A stretch of 64,000 nt of DNA from Elusimicrobiota bacterium (GTDB taxonomy: Bacteria > Elusimicrobiota > Elusimicrobia > Elusimicrobiales > Elusimicrobiaceae), in NCBI GenBank assembly GCA_009778915.1, contig WRFH01000002.1, positions 62,001-126,000 of the forward strand, in the 5' to 3' direction. The position numbers and the translations under genes were made by a program. Below, piece after piece: positions 1 through 7,587 of the stretch (position 1 is the stretch's first letter; every line of letters starts with the position of its first letter). A model generated the notes under the pieces. The model saw nothing but the letters and a program-made list of their open reading frames with translations. It was not told the origin of the DNA and made no database searches.

Positions 1-488
1 TTTTCAAAACCCGCGGCTTTAACCAGCTTTTCATAATAAGGGAAATTGTAAGGCATCATTATAAACGGCTCGTTAGAAAAATCCTCGGTCAGCAGCCCGC
101 AGATATGGTTTATCGAAGGGTTAAACGGCCCGCGTATAAATTCCATGCCGCGCTGTTTAAGCCAGTTTTTCGCGGCGGCAAATAACGCAGATGAAACTTC
201 TTCGTCGTCAATGCAGTCAAAAAACCCGAACATGCCGCATTTCTCGTTCCATTTTTCATTATGGACGCGGTTAATTACGGCGGCAATGCGGCCAGCGACG
301 CGGCCGTCTTGATAAGCCAGAAATAATTGTTTATCGGCGTGGTCCCAAAAAGGGTACTCTGTAAGCATGTGCTTGACGTCCATCTTCACTTCGCCAATCC
401 ACAGCGGTTCGTCCTTATATAATTCATAAGGAAAATTTATAAATTGTTTTAAATTTTTTTCATCAGCTTTAACAATGTTCGTCGTCAT
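1..488 (-). CDS. GNAT-like protein of the YghO type, C-terminus cut by window edge
   Basis: About 162 codons are visible, read leftward from an ATG at 488 and running off the window edge. The translation begins MTTNIVKADEKNLKQFINFP and contains WIGEVKMDVK, FWDHADKQLFLAY, GRVAGRIAAVINRVHNEKW, GMFGFFDCIDDEE, RGPFNPSINHICGLL and MMPYNFPYYEKL. This arrangement is typical of the YghO-like family, predicted N-acetyltransferase-fold proteins of unknown substrate. It starts 2 nt after the stop of the upstream membrane-protein gene and has no clear ribosome-binding site, so it is probably translationally coupled as the last visible gene of the thiamin-regulated unit. Its link to thiamin is only positional. 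Family assignment is fairly sure; function is not. Confidence 0.7.
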   Translation of the reverse strand, partial: MTTNIVKADEKNLKQFINFPYELYKDEPLWIGEVKMDVKHMLTEYPFWDHADKQLFLAYQDGRVAGRIAAVINRVHNEKWNEKCGMFGFFDCIDDEEVSSALFAAAKNWLKQRGMEFIRGPFNPSINHICGLLTEDFSNEPFIMMPYNFPYYEKLVKAAGFE

Positions 489-490
489 AT

Positions 491-1087
491 TTATTTTTGC
501 GCGGGAGCGGGTACGGCTGCCGTCGGCGAACTCTGCTGCGCCGGAGTTGTAACAGGCAAGGAAACCGTCGGGCTGCTTGCTGGCGCTGGCGGCACGGTTG
601 CCGTCGGCGTGCTCAGCTGCGGCTGCGCGGCCGGCGGAGGCGGCGGAATCAACGCGGCTTCTTTGGCTTTTTGGTCTTGCATATATTTCTCAAAAGTTTT
701 TTTGGCGGCGGAATAATCGGCCGCGGCTTTAATATAATCCGGCGACGGCTGGGAGTTTACTCTGTTCTTTGCAATTTCCGCCTCATATTTTGAAAGCGCT
801 ATATTGTAATTTTGAAGAGATAGCGTCATGTTCAGCATTTTAAACCACGCGTCCGCGACAGTGGGGGAAAAGTGTTCCTGGTCCTGCGCTATATCCGTCT
901 GCATATCAGCCAAAGTTTTTTGCGCGCTGTCGAAATTATAGGCGGACATATCCGTCCCGTAAGTTTCCAACTGCGGCACGGCCACGGCCACGGCGGACGA
1001 CGCGTCCCTCTGCGGGACATAAACGTTGCCCACGTAAACTCCGCCCATAAAAATTATTATTAAAAGTAAAATCCTTATAAACCACAT
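491..1087 (-). CDS. single-pass membrane protein with proline-rich tail, unknown function
   Basis: The chosen start encodes MWFIRILLLIIIFMGGVYVG, a single N-terminal membrane anchor. A reading-frame extension to 1114 would need a TTG and would overlap the upstream gene. A GAGG lies 12 nt before the ATG. After the anchor there is an alpha-helical segment of about 100 residues rich in Ala, Asp, Lys and Tyr, possibly coiled coil. The last 50 residues are rich in Pro, Ala, Ser and Thr (PPPPPAAQP, then repeated TPTATVPPAPA-like units) and look like a periplasmic spacer. It sits 7 nt after thiN and just before the YghO-like gene. No family recognised. Confidence 0.7.
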   Translation of the reverse strand: MWFIRILLLIIIFMGGVYVGNVYVPQRDASSAVAVAVPQLETYGTDMSAYNFDSAQKTLADMQTDIAQDQEHFSPTVADAWFKMLNMTLSLQNYNIALSKYEAEIAKNRVNSQPSPDYIKAAADYSAAKKTFEKYMQDQKAKEAALIPPPPPAAQPQLSTPTATVPPAPASSPTVSLPVTTPAQQSSPTAAVPAPAQK

Positions 1088-1094
1088 ATATTTA

Positions 1095-1712
1095 TTATAC
1101 CTCAATATAAACAAGCATTAACCCTTTTTTCATGCGGACTTCAAAATTATTTTTTATCGCGCGGTTGCTTAAAGTGAGCGTGTCCGCCAGCGTTAAATTC
1201 TTATTTTTAAGAGGATATTCCAAACCCGCCAGGCTTACGCCGGCGCATTCGGCCAGCGGCAGCAGGCTTATGCGCGTTCCGGCGCGGCATTTAAATTTTT
1301 TGGATTTGTTGACGGGATAAATTTCCCACGCGGCGCTTTTGAAAACTATGTCAAAATAGGGCAGATATCTTGACGCGGCGAACAGATTGTTTAAAGTAAA
1401 GTCCAGCCGCCCGCCGGCCGCGCATACGACGGCGGCCTCTTTTATATCTGATTTTTTTATAAAATCCAGAGCCTTTTCAAAGTCAGTATTATTTTGGTTC
1501 CTGATTTTAAGCCACGGCACTTTTTTAAATTTTTTGCGCGTTTCCGCCGTCACGGAATCCATATCACCGATAACCGCGTCCGGCGTAATATCCGCTGCGG
1601 CCGCGGTATTCGCGCCGCCGTCAGCGCACAGCACAAAATTATTTTTAGCCTGCGCGCGCAGAAATTCCGCCGATTCCGCCGCGCCGTTACATATTATTAA
1701 CGCTTTTTGCAT
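1095..1712 (-). CDS. thiN: thiamin pyrophosphokinase
   Basis: This protein transfers pyrophosphate from ATP to thiamin, giving thiamin diphosphate in the cytoplasm. The 205-residue length is normal. Visible motifs are CADGGANTA (around 29-37), PDAVIGDMDSV (47-57), NQNNTDFEKAL (73-83) and AAGGRLDFTLNN (98-109); the Asp pairs and the GGRLD-TLNN stretch are the TPK substrate and Mg-binding signature, with Phe where many homologues have His. The start overlaps the symporter gene by 26 nt and is preceded by AAGGG, so it is part of the riboswitch-controlled unit. Together with the upstream transporter this suggests salvage of external thiamin. Confidence 0.93.
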   Translation of the reverse strand: MQKALIICNGAAESAEFLRAQAKNNFVLCADGGANTAAAADITPDAVIGDMDSVTAETRKKFKKVPWLKIRNQNNTDFEKALDFIKKSDIKEAAVVCAAGGRLDFTLNNLFAASRYLPYFDIVFKSAAWEIYPVNKSKKFKCRAGTRISLLPLAECAGVSLAGLEYPLKNKNLTLADTLTLSNRAIKNNFEVRMKKGLMLVYIEV

Positions 1713-3108
1713 AACCCTTTTTCCATAACGCCGTTGTTAAGATAATTATACTAGTTAACAAACCTATATAAAACCCGTCAAGTTCAAAGTGGTAGGCGGC
1801 GGTAGCGCTCCAGACCGTCATGACAACGGTGGAAGTTATCGCGGAAAAACAAAAAACTCCGTCTGAAATTCTGCCCGGCCTGACGTAACCGTAAAGCAGC
1901 GGTATCAGCAGGCAGGCGGACATATAGGAGCCCAGCGTCAGCCATATGGTTTTAAAACTGCCGTTCATCAGCTGCGCTAAAACTATTGAAAGCGCGGCGC
2001 CGCCGAACATCGCTATCCTATTTACAGTAACCACATTTTTAAATTTATGCCTTAAAAAATCATAACTAATGGTATTGGCGGCTATAAAATTAAAAGAATC
2101 TACCGTCGATAATATCAGGGCCAGAATACCGGCCGCGAAAAATCCTTTTAAGCCTGACGGCAACAGTTGGACCGAATATAAAAAGTAAGCGTGTGAAGGC
2201 ACTGCGTTAGGCAAAAGCGCGCGCGAATAAAGCGCGCCCGCCGTCGTGCAAATATCAAAACATATCCAGACCAGCGTGCATATAAGTATGCCGTTGCGCG
2301 CCGTTTTCGGGCTGTCCGCGGCGAAAACGCGCTGGTAAAAACTGGGGTCCACCAAAGTGGCCAGCGCGATAAAGCCCCAGATAATCGTGTTTAAAAAAGT
2401 ATTCCCGCCCGTCAGAGAAAAGTGGCCCGCCGGCAGGTTCGCCCGCAAGAAATGATATCCGCCGAAAACGTGCAGAGAAAACAAAAGCACAATCAGCACC
2501 GCGGCGCACATGGTTACAAACTGCACTATTTCGGAAAACACGACGGCGCGGAAACCGCCCCACGCGGAATACATGCACGTAAACAGCCCGCCCAAAATCA
2601 TGCCGTGAAGCGTGCTCATGCCGAAAAGCAGATTTAAAAAAATACCTACGCTTAAGATGTAAGCGACCGGCAGTATATAGAAAAATGTAAAGAACGCAGC
2701 AGTCTTGGCGGAGCGCGGGCCGAACATCGTCCCCGCCAGTTCCGGCAGCGTCACGGAATTATATTTCGCTATTTTGTTGACGATAAACAGCGCGAAAATT
2801 ATATAAGCCGCGTACCAGAAAACACCCTGCGTTATGAAATTATATATGCCGTAATTATGCGTGATTTCATTGACGCCGAAAATGCCGCCGTACCATGTGG
2901 CGGACAGCGTGGCCACGAACATCGGCAGCGTAAGTTTGCGGCCCATCAGCATATATTCCAAAACGCCGCCGGAGGAGTGTTTTGTTTCAGACCTCTTTTT
3001 CAGCCAGTGTCCGTAAAACGCCGCGCCGAAAGTCAGCGCCAGAATAACAAAAAAAACAGCCCAGTCCGCCGCGCCGAGGTAATTGTAGACAAGTAAAGTT
3101 TCTTTCAT
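1687..3108 (-). CDS. sodium:solute symporter family protein, predicted thiamin or thiamin-precursor importer
   Basis: The protein has 473 residues with about 13 hydrophobic helices and the sodium/solute symporter (SSS) layout, for example ATWYGGIFGVNEITHNYGIY, WGGFRAVVFSEIVQFV and ILALILSTVDSFNFIAANTI. It lies directly downstream of a TPP riboswitch and overlaps thiN, so the likely cargo is thiamin or a thiamin precursor. That is inference from context; the SSS family carries many solutes. The ATG at 3108 has no Shine-Dalgarno sequence: the U-tract of the riboswitch terminator ends only 3 nt upstream. No later start is obviously better, because the first helix begins near residue 15. Confidence 0.85.
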   Translation of the reverse strand: MKETLLVYNYLGAADWAVFFVILALTFGAAFYGHWLKKRSETKHSSGGVLEYMLMGRKLTLPMFVATLSATWYGGIFGVNEITHNYGIYNFITQGVFWYAAYIIFALFIVNKIAKYNSVTLPELAGTMFGPRSAKTAAFFTFFYILPVAYILSVGIFLNLLFGMSTLHGMILGGLFTCMYSAWGGFRAVVFSEIVQFVTMCAAVLIVLLFSLHVFGGYHFLRANLPAGHFSLTGGNTFLNTIIWGFIALATLVDPSFYQRVFAADSPKTARNGILICTLVWICFDICTTAGALYSRALLPNAVPSHAYFLYSVQLLPSGLKGFFAAGILALILSTVDSFNFIAANTISYDFLRHKFKNVVTVNRIAMFGGAALSIVLAQLMNGSFKTIWLTLGSYMSACLLIPLLYGYVRPGRISDGVFCFSAITSTVVMTVWSATAAYHFELDGFYIGLLTSIIILTTALWKKGYAKSVNNM

Positions 3109-3110
3109 AA

Positions 3111-3143
3111 TAAAAAACGGGAAACGCCAAACACGCGTTTCCC
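3111..3143 (-). terminator. intrinsic terminator of the TPP riboswitch expression platform
   Basis: On the minus strand GGGAAACGC and GCGTTTCCC form a perfect 9-bp stem with a 7-nt loop, followed by G and six U. It lies between the TPP aptamer and the symporter ATG and is the expected off-switch when TPP is bound. The U-run stops 3 nt before the start codon. Confidence 0.85.
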
Positions 3144-3159
3144 ATTAAAATCTAATGTT

Positions 3160-3243
3160 CGTCCCTACGTTGGCATTATCCAAATCAGGTTATAAGGGTC
3201 GGAGTTAAAAACTCCCTCTCAGCTTATTCATAAGCTCCCCGTC
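3160..3243 (-). promoter_or_regulatory. TPP riboswitch (THI element)
   Basis: The minus-strand sequence has the conserved thi-box blocks in order: GGGGAGC, AGCTGAGAGGG, GACCC, ACCTGATTTGGATAATGCC, then ACGTAGGGA. These match the TPP aptamer core (CTGAGA; ACCTGAT with GGATAAT-CC; GAGGGA-like closing). It precedes the SSS symporter and thiN and is followed by an intrinsic terminator, so control is probably by transcription termination, repressed by TPP. Confidence 0.95.
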
Positions 3244-3329
3244 AACATATTATAACAATTTTGCACGGCGTTAAAGCGGCGGATAAACTTTATTAGTATA
3301 ATATATACATATTTCATAGAGGTAAAATT

Positions 3330-6125
3330 ATGCCGGATAATAATAAAAATAAGTACTCCACCACCGTTCTGCTGCCAAAAACCGATTTTCCCATGAGGGC
3401 CGGTTTGGCGCAGAAAGAGCCGAAACTTGTTGAGTTTTGGAAATCAATTAACCTCTATAAAAAAATGCTTGAGGCGCGTAAAAACGCGCCGGTTTTTATT
3501 TTACACGACGGGCCGCCTTACGCCAACGGCCATATACACATAGGCCACGCGCTGGATAAAACGGTTAAAGACATTATCGTCAAAAGCCATACTATGATGG
3601 GTTTTCGGTCCCCGTATATTCCCGGGTGGGACTGCCACGGGTTGCCCATTGAAACCGCGCTGATGAAAGAATTAAAAATTGAGAAAAAAAATATAAAAGA
3701 AGAAGACGTGCCCGGTTTCAGAAAAAAAACGCGTGAGTTTGCCGGCAAATTTATAGGCATACAGAAAGAAGGTTTCATGCGTCTCGGCGTGCAGGGGGAT
3801 TTTGAAAATTATTACAGCACCATGGCCCCGCGCTACGAAGGCACGGTTATAACGACGTTTTTGGATTTTATCGAACGCGGCCTTGCTTACCGCGGCAAAA
3901 AAACAATTTACTGGTGCCCGAACTGTGAGACCGCGCTCGCGGACGCTGAGACGGAATATAAAGACAAAACATCAACTTCAATCTATCTGCGTTTTAACCT
4001 TGCGGAAAAGTTTAAAGGCAAAGACCGCGTGTCCATCGTCGTGTGGACGACTACGCCGTGGACGATTCCCGCCAACAGAGCCGCCGCCGTAAATAAAGAC
4101 GAAACTTACGTTCTTCTGCGCGATAAAAAAACTAACGAGCATTATATCGTCGCGCAAAAACTGGCGGAAACTTTTGCCAAAACCTGCGGGCTTGACGTAA
4201 GCAAAGAAGTTTCTTTTTCCGGCGAAGAACTTGTCGGTTTAAAATACAAGCACCCGTTTACCGGCGTTTTAAATCCCGTGATATGGACTGATTTTGTGGC
4301 TATGGACACGGGCGTCGGCATAGTGCACATAGCGCCCGGCCACGGCGAGGAAGATTTCCACGCCGGCCAGAAATGGGGCCTTGATATTTTTTGCCCGGTG
4401 GACGAAAAAGGTGTTTTTACCGCTGACGCCGGCGTATGCGTGGGCCGCAGTATTTTTGAGGCAAATTCTGAAATCGTCAAACTTCTTAAAGAGTCCGGTA
4501 ATTTAATTAAACAGGAAAATATCACTCACAGTTACCCGCATTGCTGGCGCTGTAAAGAGCCGGTGATTTTCAGGGCGACGGAGCAGTGGTTTTTGTCTAT
4601 CGACGACAATAATCTGCGCCAAAAACTTTCTGAAGCGGTGGACGGCGTAGAATTTTTCCCGCCAGGCGGCAAAGAGCGCATAGGCAGCATGGTGCGCGGC
4701 CGGCCGGACTGGTGTTTGACGCGCCAGCGTTTCTGGGGCACGCCCGCGACGGTGTTTTACTGCGAGGACTGCGGCAAAGAACAGGTGGATAAAAAACTTT
4801 TTGACCGCATTAAAGAACTCGGCATGAAACACGGCGGCGATTTCTGGTTTAATTTTCCGAACGAAGATATTTTGCCTGCAGGTTATACCTGCAAATGCGG
4901 CGGTAAAAAATTCAGGAAAGAAAAAGATATTTTGGATGTGTGGCTGGACTCAGGCTGTTCGTGGCGCGCCGTTTTGAAAGACAGAGATTTGAAATATCCG
5001 GCGGACCTTTATTCCGAAGGTTCCGATCAGCACAGAGGCTGGTTCCAAAGTTCGTTAATCCCGTCGGTGGCGTTGGAGGGCAAAGCGCCTTTTGAGCAGA
5101 TTTTGACTCACGGTTTTGTGCTGGACCAGAACGGCAAAGCGATGCATAAATCTTTGGGAAACACCGTTGAGCCGCATGAAGTTTTTAACAAATACGGCGC
5201 GGACATTCTGCGTCTGTGGGTAAGCCTGTCCGACTACCAGGACGACGTAAGAATTTCAGACGAAATTTTGCAGGGCCCCGTGGACAGTTACCGCAAACTG
5301 CGCAACACTCTGCGTTACGCGCTTGGCAGTCTGTTTGATTTTAACCCGGCAAAGCATGAAGTTAAGTTTGACGATTTGCATGAGATAGACAGATACATGT
5401 TGTTAAAGATGGATAATGTTTTTATGGAAGTACAGTCTCTCTATATGAACTATGAGTTCAGGGGCGCGATGCTTGAAATGTTGGACTTTTGTAATTTGGA
5501 CCTGTCGGCGTTTATGCTGGATTCCGCAAAAGACCGCTTGTATACGCAGGGAGTGGATTCCCAGGCCAGACGCAGCGGGCAGACGGCCCTTTATAAAATA
5601 CTTATAGCATTGTTAAAACTTTTGGCGCCGGTACTTTCGTTCACTACGGAAGAAGCGTGGCAGGAACTTAAAAAACTGCCGTGCGGCAAAGATTTGGAGG
5701 AAAGCATTTTTCTGTCTCTTTTTCCAAAAGTCAACAGCATGGACAGGCATCCTAAATTTTTGGAGAAATGGGATAAAATAAGAAAAACGCGCGAAATTGT
5801 TTTGAAAGCGCTGGAAGAAGCGAGGACAGCAAATTTAATAGGTTCGTCGCTTGAGGCTAAAATTATTTTTAAAACTTCTTCCGCCGCGGAACTTAAATTT
5901 TTGGAAGAAAATAAGGCGCTTTGGGCGGAAATCGCCATAGTGTCGGACGTGGAAATTACAAACGCCGGCGGCAAAGATTTAGTCGTCGTGGTGGAGCACG
6001 CGCACGGCGCAAAGTGCCCGCGGTGCTGGCAGTGGAAAGAGGACGTCGGCTCCGACAAAAAACACGCCGAAGTCTGCGCCCGCTGCGCCGGCGTGCTGGA
6101 GCGCGAAGGGATAAATGTTGACTAA
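3330..6125 (+). CDS. ileS: isoleucyl-tRNA synthetase
   Basis: Class I aminoacyl-tRNA synthetase charging tRNA-Ile. At 931 residues it is full length. The HIGH motif is at residues 70-73 after GPPYANGHI. The KMSKS loop is present as KAMHKSLGN (603-611), a variant also known in other bacterial IleRS. The CP1 editing domain includes WTTTPWTIPANRA and GTGIVHIAPGHGEEDF-like text (VGIVHIAPGHGEEDFHAG). A C-terminal zinc ribbon has CPRCW and CARC pairs, so this is the bacterial zinc-containing type. A -10-like TATAAT lies near 3297 and AGAGGT precedes the ATG, a normal leadered start. It heads a plus-strand unit and overlaps lspA by 11 nt. Confidence 0.97.
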   Translation: MPDNNKNKYSTTVLLPKTDFPMRAGLAQKEPKLVEFWKSINLYKKMLEARKNAPVFILHDGPPYANGHIHIGHALDKTVKDIIVKSHTMMGFRSPYIPGWDCHGLPIETALMKELKIEKKNIKEEDVPGFRKKTREFAGKFIGIQKEGFMRLGVQGDFENYYSTMAPRYEGTVITTFLDFIERGLAYRGKKTIYWCPNCETALADAETEYKDKTSTSIYLRFNLAEKFKGKDRVSIVVWTTTPWTIPANRAAAVNKDETYVLLRDKKTNEHYIVAQKLAETFAKTCGLDVSKEVSFSGEELVGLKYKHPFTGVLNPVIWTDFVAMDTGVGIVHIAPGHGEEDFHAGQKWGLDIFCPVDEKGVFTADAGVCVGRSIFEANSEIVKLLKESGNLIKQENITHSYPHCWRCKEPVIFRATEQWFLSIDDNNLRQKLSEAVDGVEFFPPGGKERIGSMVRGRPDWCLTRQRFWGTPATVFYCEDCGKEQVDKKLFDRIKELGMKHGGDFWFNFPNEDILPAGYTCKCGGKKFRKEKDILDVWLDSGCSWRAVLKDRDLKYPADLYSEGSDQHRGWFQSSLIPSVALEGKAPFEQILTHGFVLDQNGKAMHKSLGNTVEPHEVFNKYGADILRLWVSLSDYQDDVRISDEILQGPVDSYRKLRNTLRYALGSLFDFNPAKHEVKFDDLHEIDRYMLLKMDNVFMEVQSLYMNYEFRGAMLEMLDFCNLDLSAFMLDSAKDRLYTQGVDSQARRSGQTALYKILIALLKLLAPVLSFTTEEAWQELKKLPCGKDLEESIFLSLFPKVNSMDRHPKFLEKWDKIRKTREIVLKALEEARTANLIGSSLEAKIIFKTSSAAELKFLEENKALWAEIAIVSDVEITNAGGKDLVVVVEHAHGAKCPRCWQWKEDVGSDKKHAEVCARCAGVLEREGINVD

Positions 6126-6597
6126 ACTTAAAAAATTTTTTACCACCAACAAAACCGCCGTGATTATTGTTTTGGTTGTTCTGGCGTTGGACAGGATTAC
6201 AAAAGTGCTGGCGCTGGAACTTTTGCGGCCGTACGGCAGCGTAAAAATTTTTAAATTTTTGCACCTGACGTATGTTGAAAATACCGGCGCAGCCTTTGGC
6301 TTGCTCCAGGACGCTAATTGGTTCTGGTTGATTGTTATGTTAATAGTCATAACATTTATAGTAAAATCTTGGAAGGAACTCTCCGCGCTGCGCCCGCCGC
6401 TGGGTATGCTGGGCGTAAGTTTGATTTTAGGCGGCGCCGCCGGCAATGTTTATGATAGAATAGTTTTAGGTTTTGTCGTGGATATGATAGATTTCAGAGT
6501 ATGGCCGGTTTTTAACGTTGCCGACTCAAGTATTTGTATAGGGGCCGCGCTGCTGGCCTACGCTATGTTTTTTGACAAAGCTCCGGAGGGAAAATGA
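6115..6597 (+). CDS. lspA: lipoprotein signal peptidase (signal peptidase II)
   Basis: Inner-membrane aspartyl protease that removes the signal peptide of diacylglyceryl-prolipoproteins. It has 160 residues and four hydrophobic helices. Family motifs are VENTGAAFG (54-62), GGAAGNVYDRI (106-116) and FNVADSSICIG (133-143). The catalytic pair is Asp114 and Asp137. It overlaps ileS, a common bacterial arrangement. Several predicted lipoproteins in this window would be its substrates. Confidence 0.96.
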   Translation: MLTKLKKFFTTNKTAVIIVLVVLALDRITKVLALELLRPYGSVKIFKFLHLTYVENTGAAFGLLQDANWFWLIVMLIVITFIVKSWKELSALRPPLGMLGVSLILGGAAGNVYDRIVLGFVVDMIDFRVWPVFNVADSSICIGAALLAYAMFFDKAPEGK

Positions 6598-7577
6598 AAA
6601 AGGTAATCGCACTCTCTTTTATTGTTTCAGGGCTGCTGCTCGGCTGCGGCGGCGACGATAACGCCAAATTTAAACAAGCCCTTTATTTCACGGAAAAGGG
6701 CGCTTATACCGACGCTCTGAAACTTTATTCTTCTATAATAAAAGATTCGCCCAAAAATTTCGGCGCCTATACCAACCGCGGCATGGTGTTTGAAACCATA
6801 GCGTCAAAAGATTTGAAGAACAGAAGGCGGCTGCTCGCCAACGCGGAAAGGGATTACGTTAAAGCGGTGGAAATAAATTCGTCAAACCCGCAGGCTTTAA
6901 ATAACCTCGGCGCTTTTTATCTTGACCAGGGCCGTTATTACAACGCGATAATTTTTTTGAACGAAGCTATTAAACTCAACCCGCAGTATTATACGGCCAT
7001 AGTCAACCGCGGCATAGCGTATTATAACGTCGGGGAAGGCATTAAGGCTTATAATGACTTTTACCGCGCCATACAGATTGACGACCAAAACTGGGCAGCT
7101 TTCTTTAACCGCGGTTTATATTATTATGACACCGGAGACTTTTTGAACGCCGCGCTTGATTTTACAAGGACCATACAGCTGCGCCCGAATTTCGCGCGCG
7201 CCTACCTTGAACGCGGCCGCGCGCTTAAAATGAACCAGATGTACGCCGACGCGTTTAATGATTTCCAGACGGCCGTCCAGATGGACCCCAATAACGCTCT
7301 CGCCCACTACTATATGGGCGAAATGTATTTTAAACACGGCGATTATGAGGAAGCGCTTTCTGAACTTTTAAAATCCAAAGAATTAGACCAGTCTTTTGTG
7401 CCGGTGTATGAACTGATGGGCGATATTTTCGCGGCGAGCGACACCGTCGCGGCCGCGGCCAATTACGTTATCGCGCGCACGATAGATCCGGCGAACGCGG
7501 ACAGGTATAACGCGAAAATCCAAATGCTTAAGACCGATGCCGGACAGCAGGCGCTTGCCGGCAGCAGATTCTTTTGA
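6594..7577 (+). CDS. TPR-repeat lipoprotein
   Basis: The protein has 327 residues. A lipoprotein signal peptide ends in the lipobox LLLGC with the lipidated Cys at residue 18. The rest is about seven tetratricopeptide repeats, for example NPQALNNLGAFYLDQGRYYN, FARAYLERGRALKMNQMYAD and NALAHYYMGEMYFKHGDYEE. It is probably a periplasm-facing scaffold for protein contacts; the partner is unknown. The start overlaps the lspA stop by 4 nt, so the genes are co-translated. Confidence 0.85.
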   Translation: MKKVIALSFIVSGLLLGCGGDDNAKFKQALYFTEKGAYTDALKLYSSIIKDSPKNFGAYTNRGMVFETIASKDLKNRRRLLANAERDYVKAVEINSSNPQALNNLGAFYLDQGRYYNAIIFLNEAIKLNPQYYTAIVNRGIAYYNVGEGIKAYNDFYRAIQIDDQNWAAFFNRGLYYYDTGDFLNAALDFTRTIQLRPNFARAYLERGRALKMNQMYADAFNDFQTAVQMDPNNALAHYYMGEMYFKHGDYEEALSELLKSKELDQSFVPVYELMGDIFAASDTVAAAANYVIARTIDPANADRYNAKIQMLKTDAGQQALAGSRFF

Positions 7578-7587
7578 CGGCTTTACG

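Noticed and set aside
491-793. Arg-rich open frame on the opposite strand of the Pro-rich membrane protein
   Set aside because: It is the reverse of a Pro/Ala/Thr-rich coding region; no ribosome-binding site or conserved domain, and the minus frame has a clear anchor and operon context.
5133-5160. IleS KMSKS loop reads KAMHKSLGN, possibly a broken catalytic loop
   Set aside because: The KxMxKS pattern with AMHKSLGN is a known natural variant in bacterial IleRS, and all other domains are intact.
7537-7587. Upstream ATG for the P-type ATPase (17 extra residues)
   Set aside because: It lies 41 nt inside the TPR lipoprotein gene with no ribosome-binding site; the ATG at 7588 follows the stop by 10 nt.
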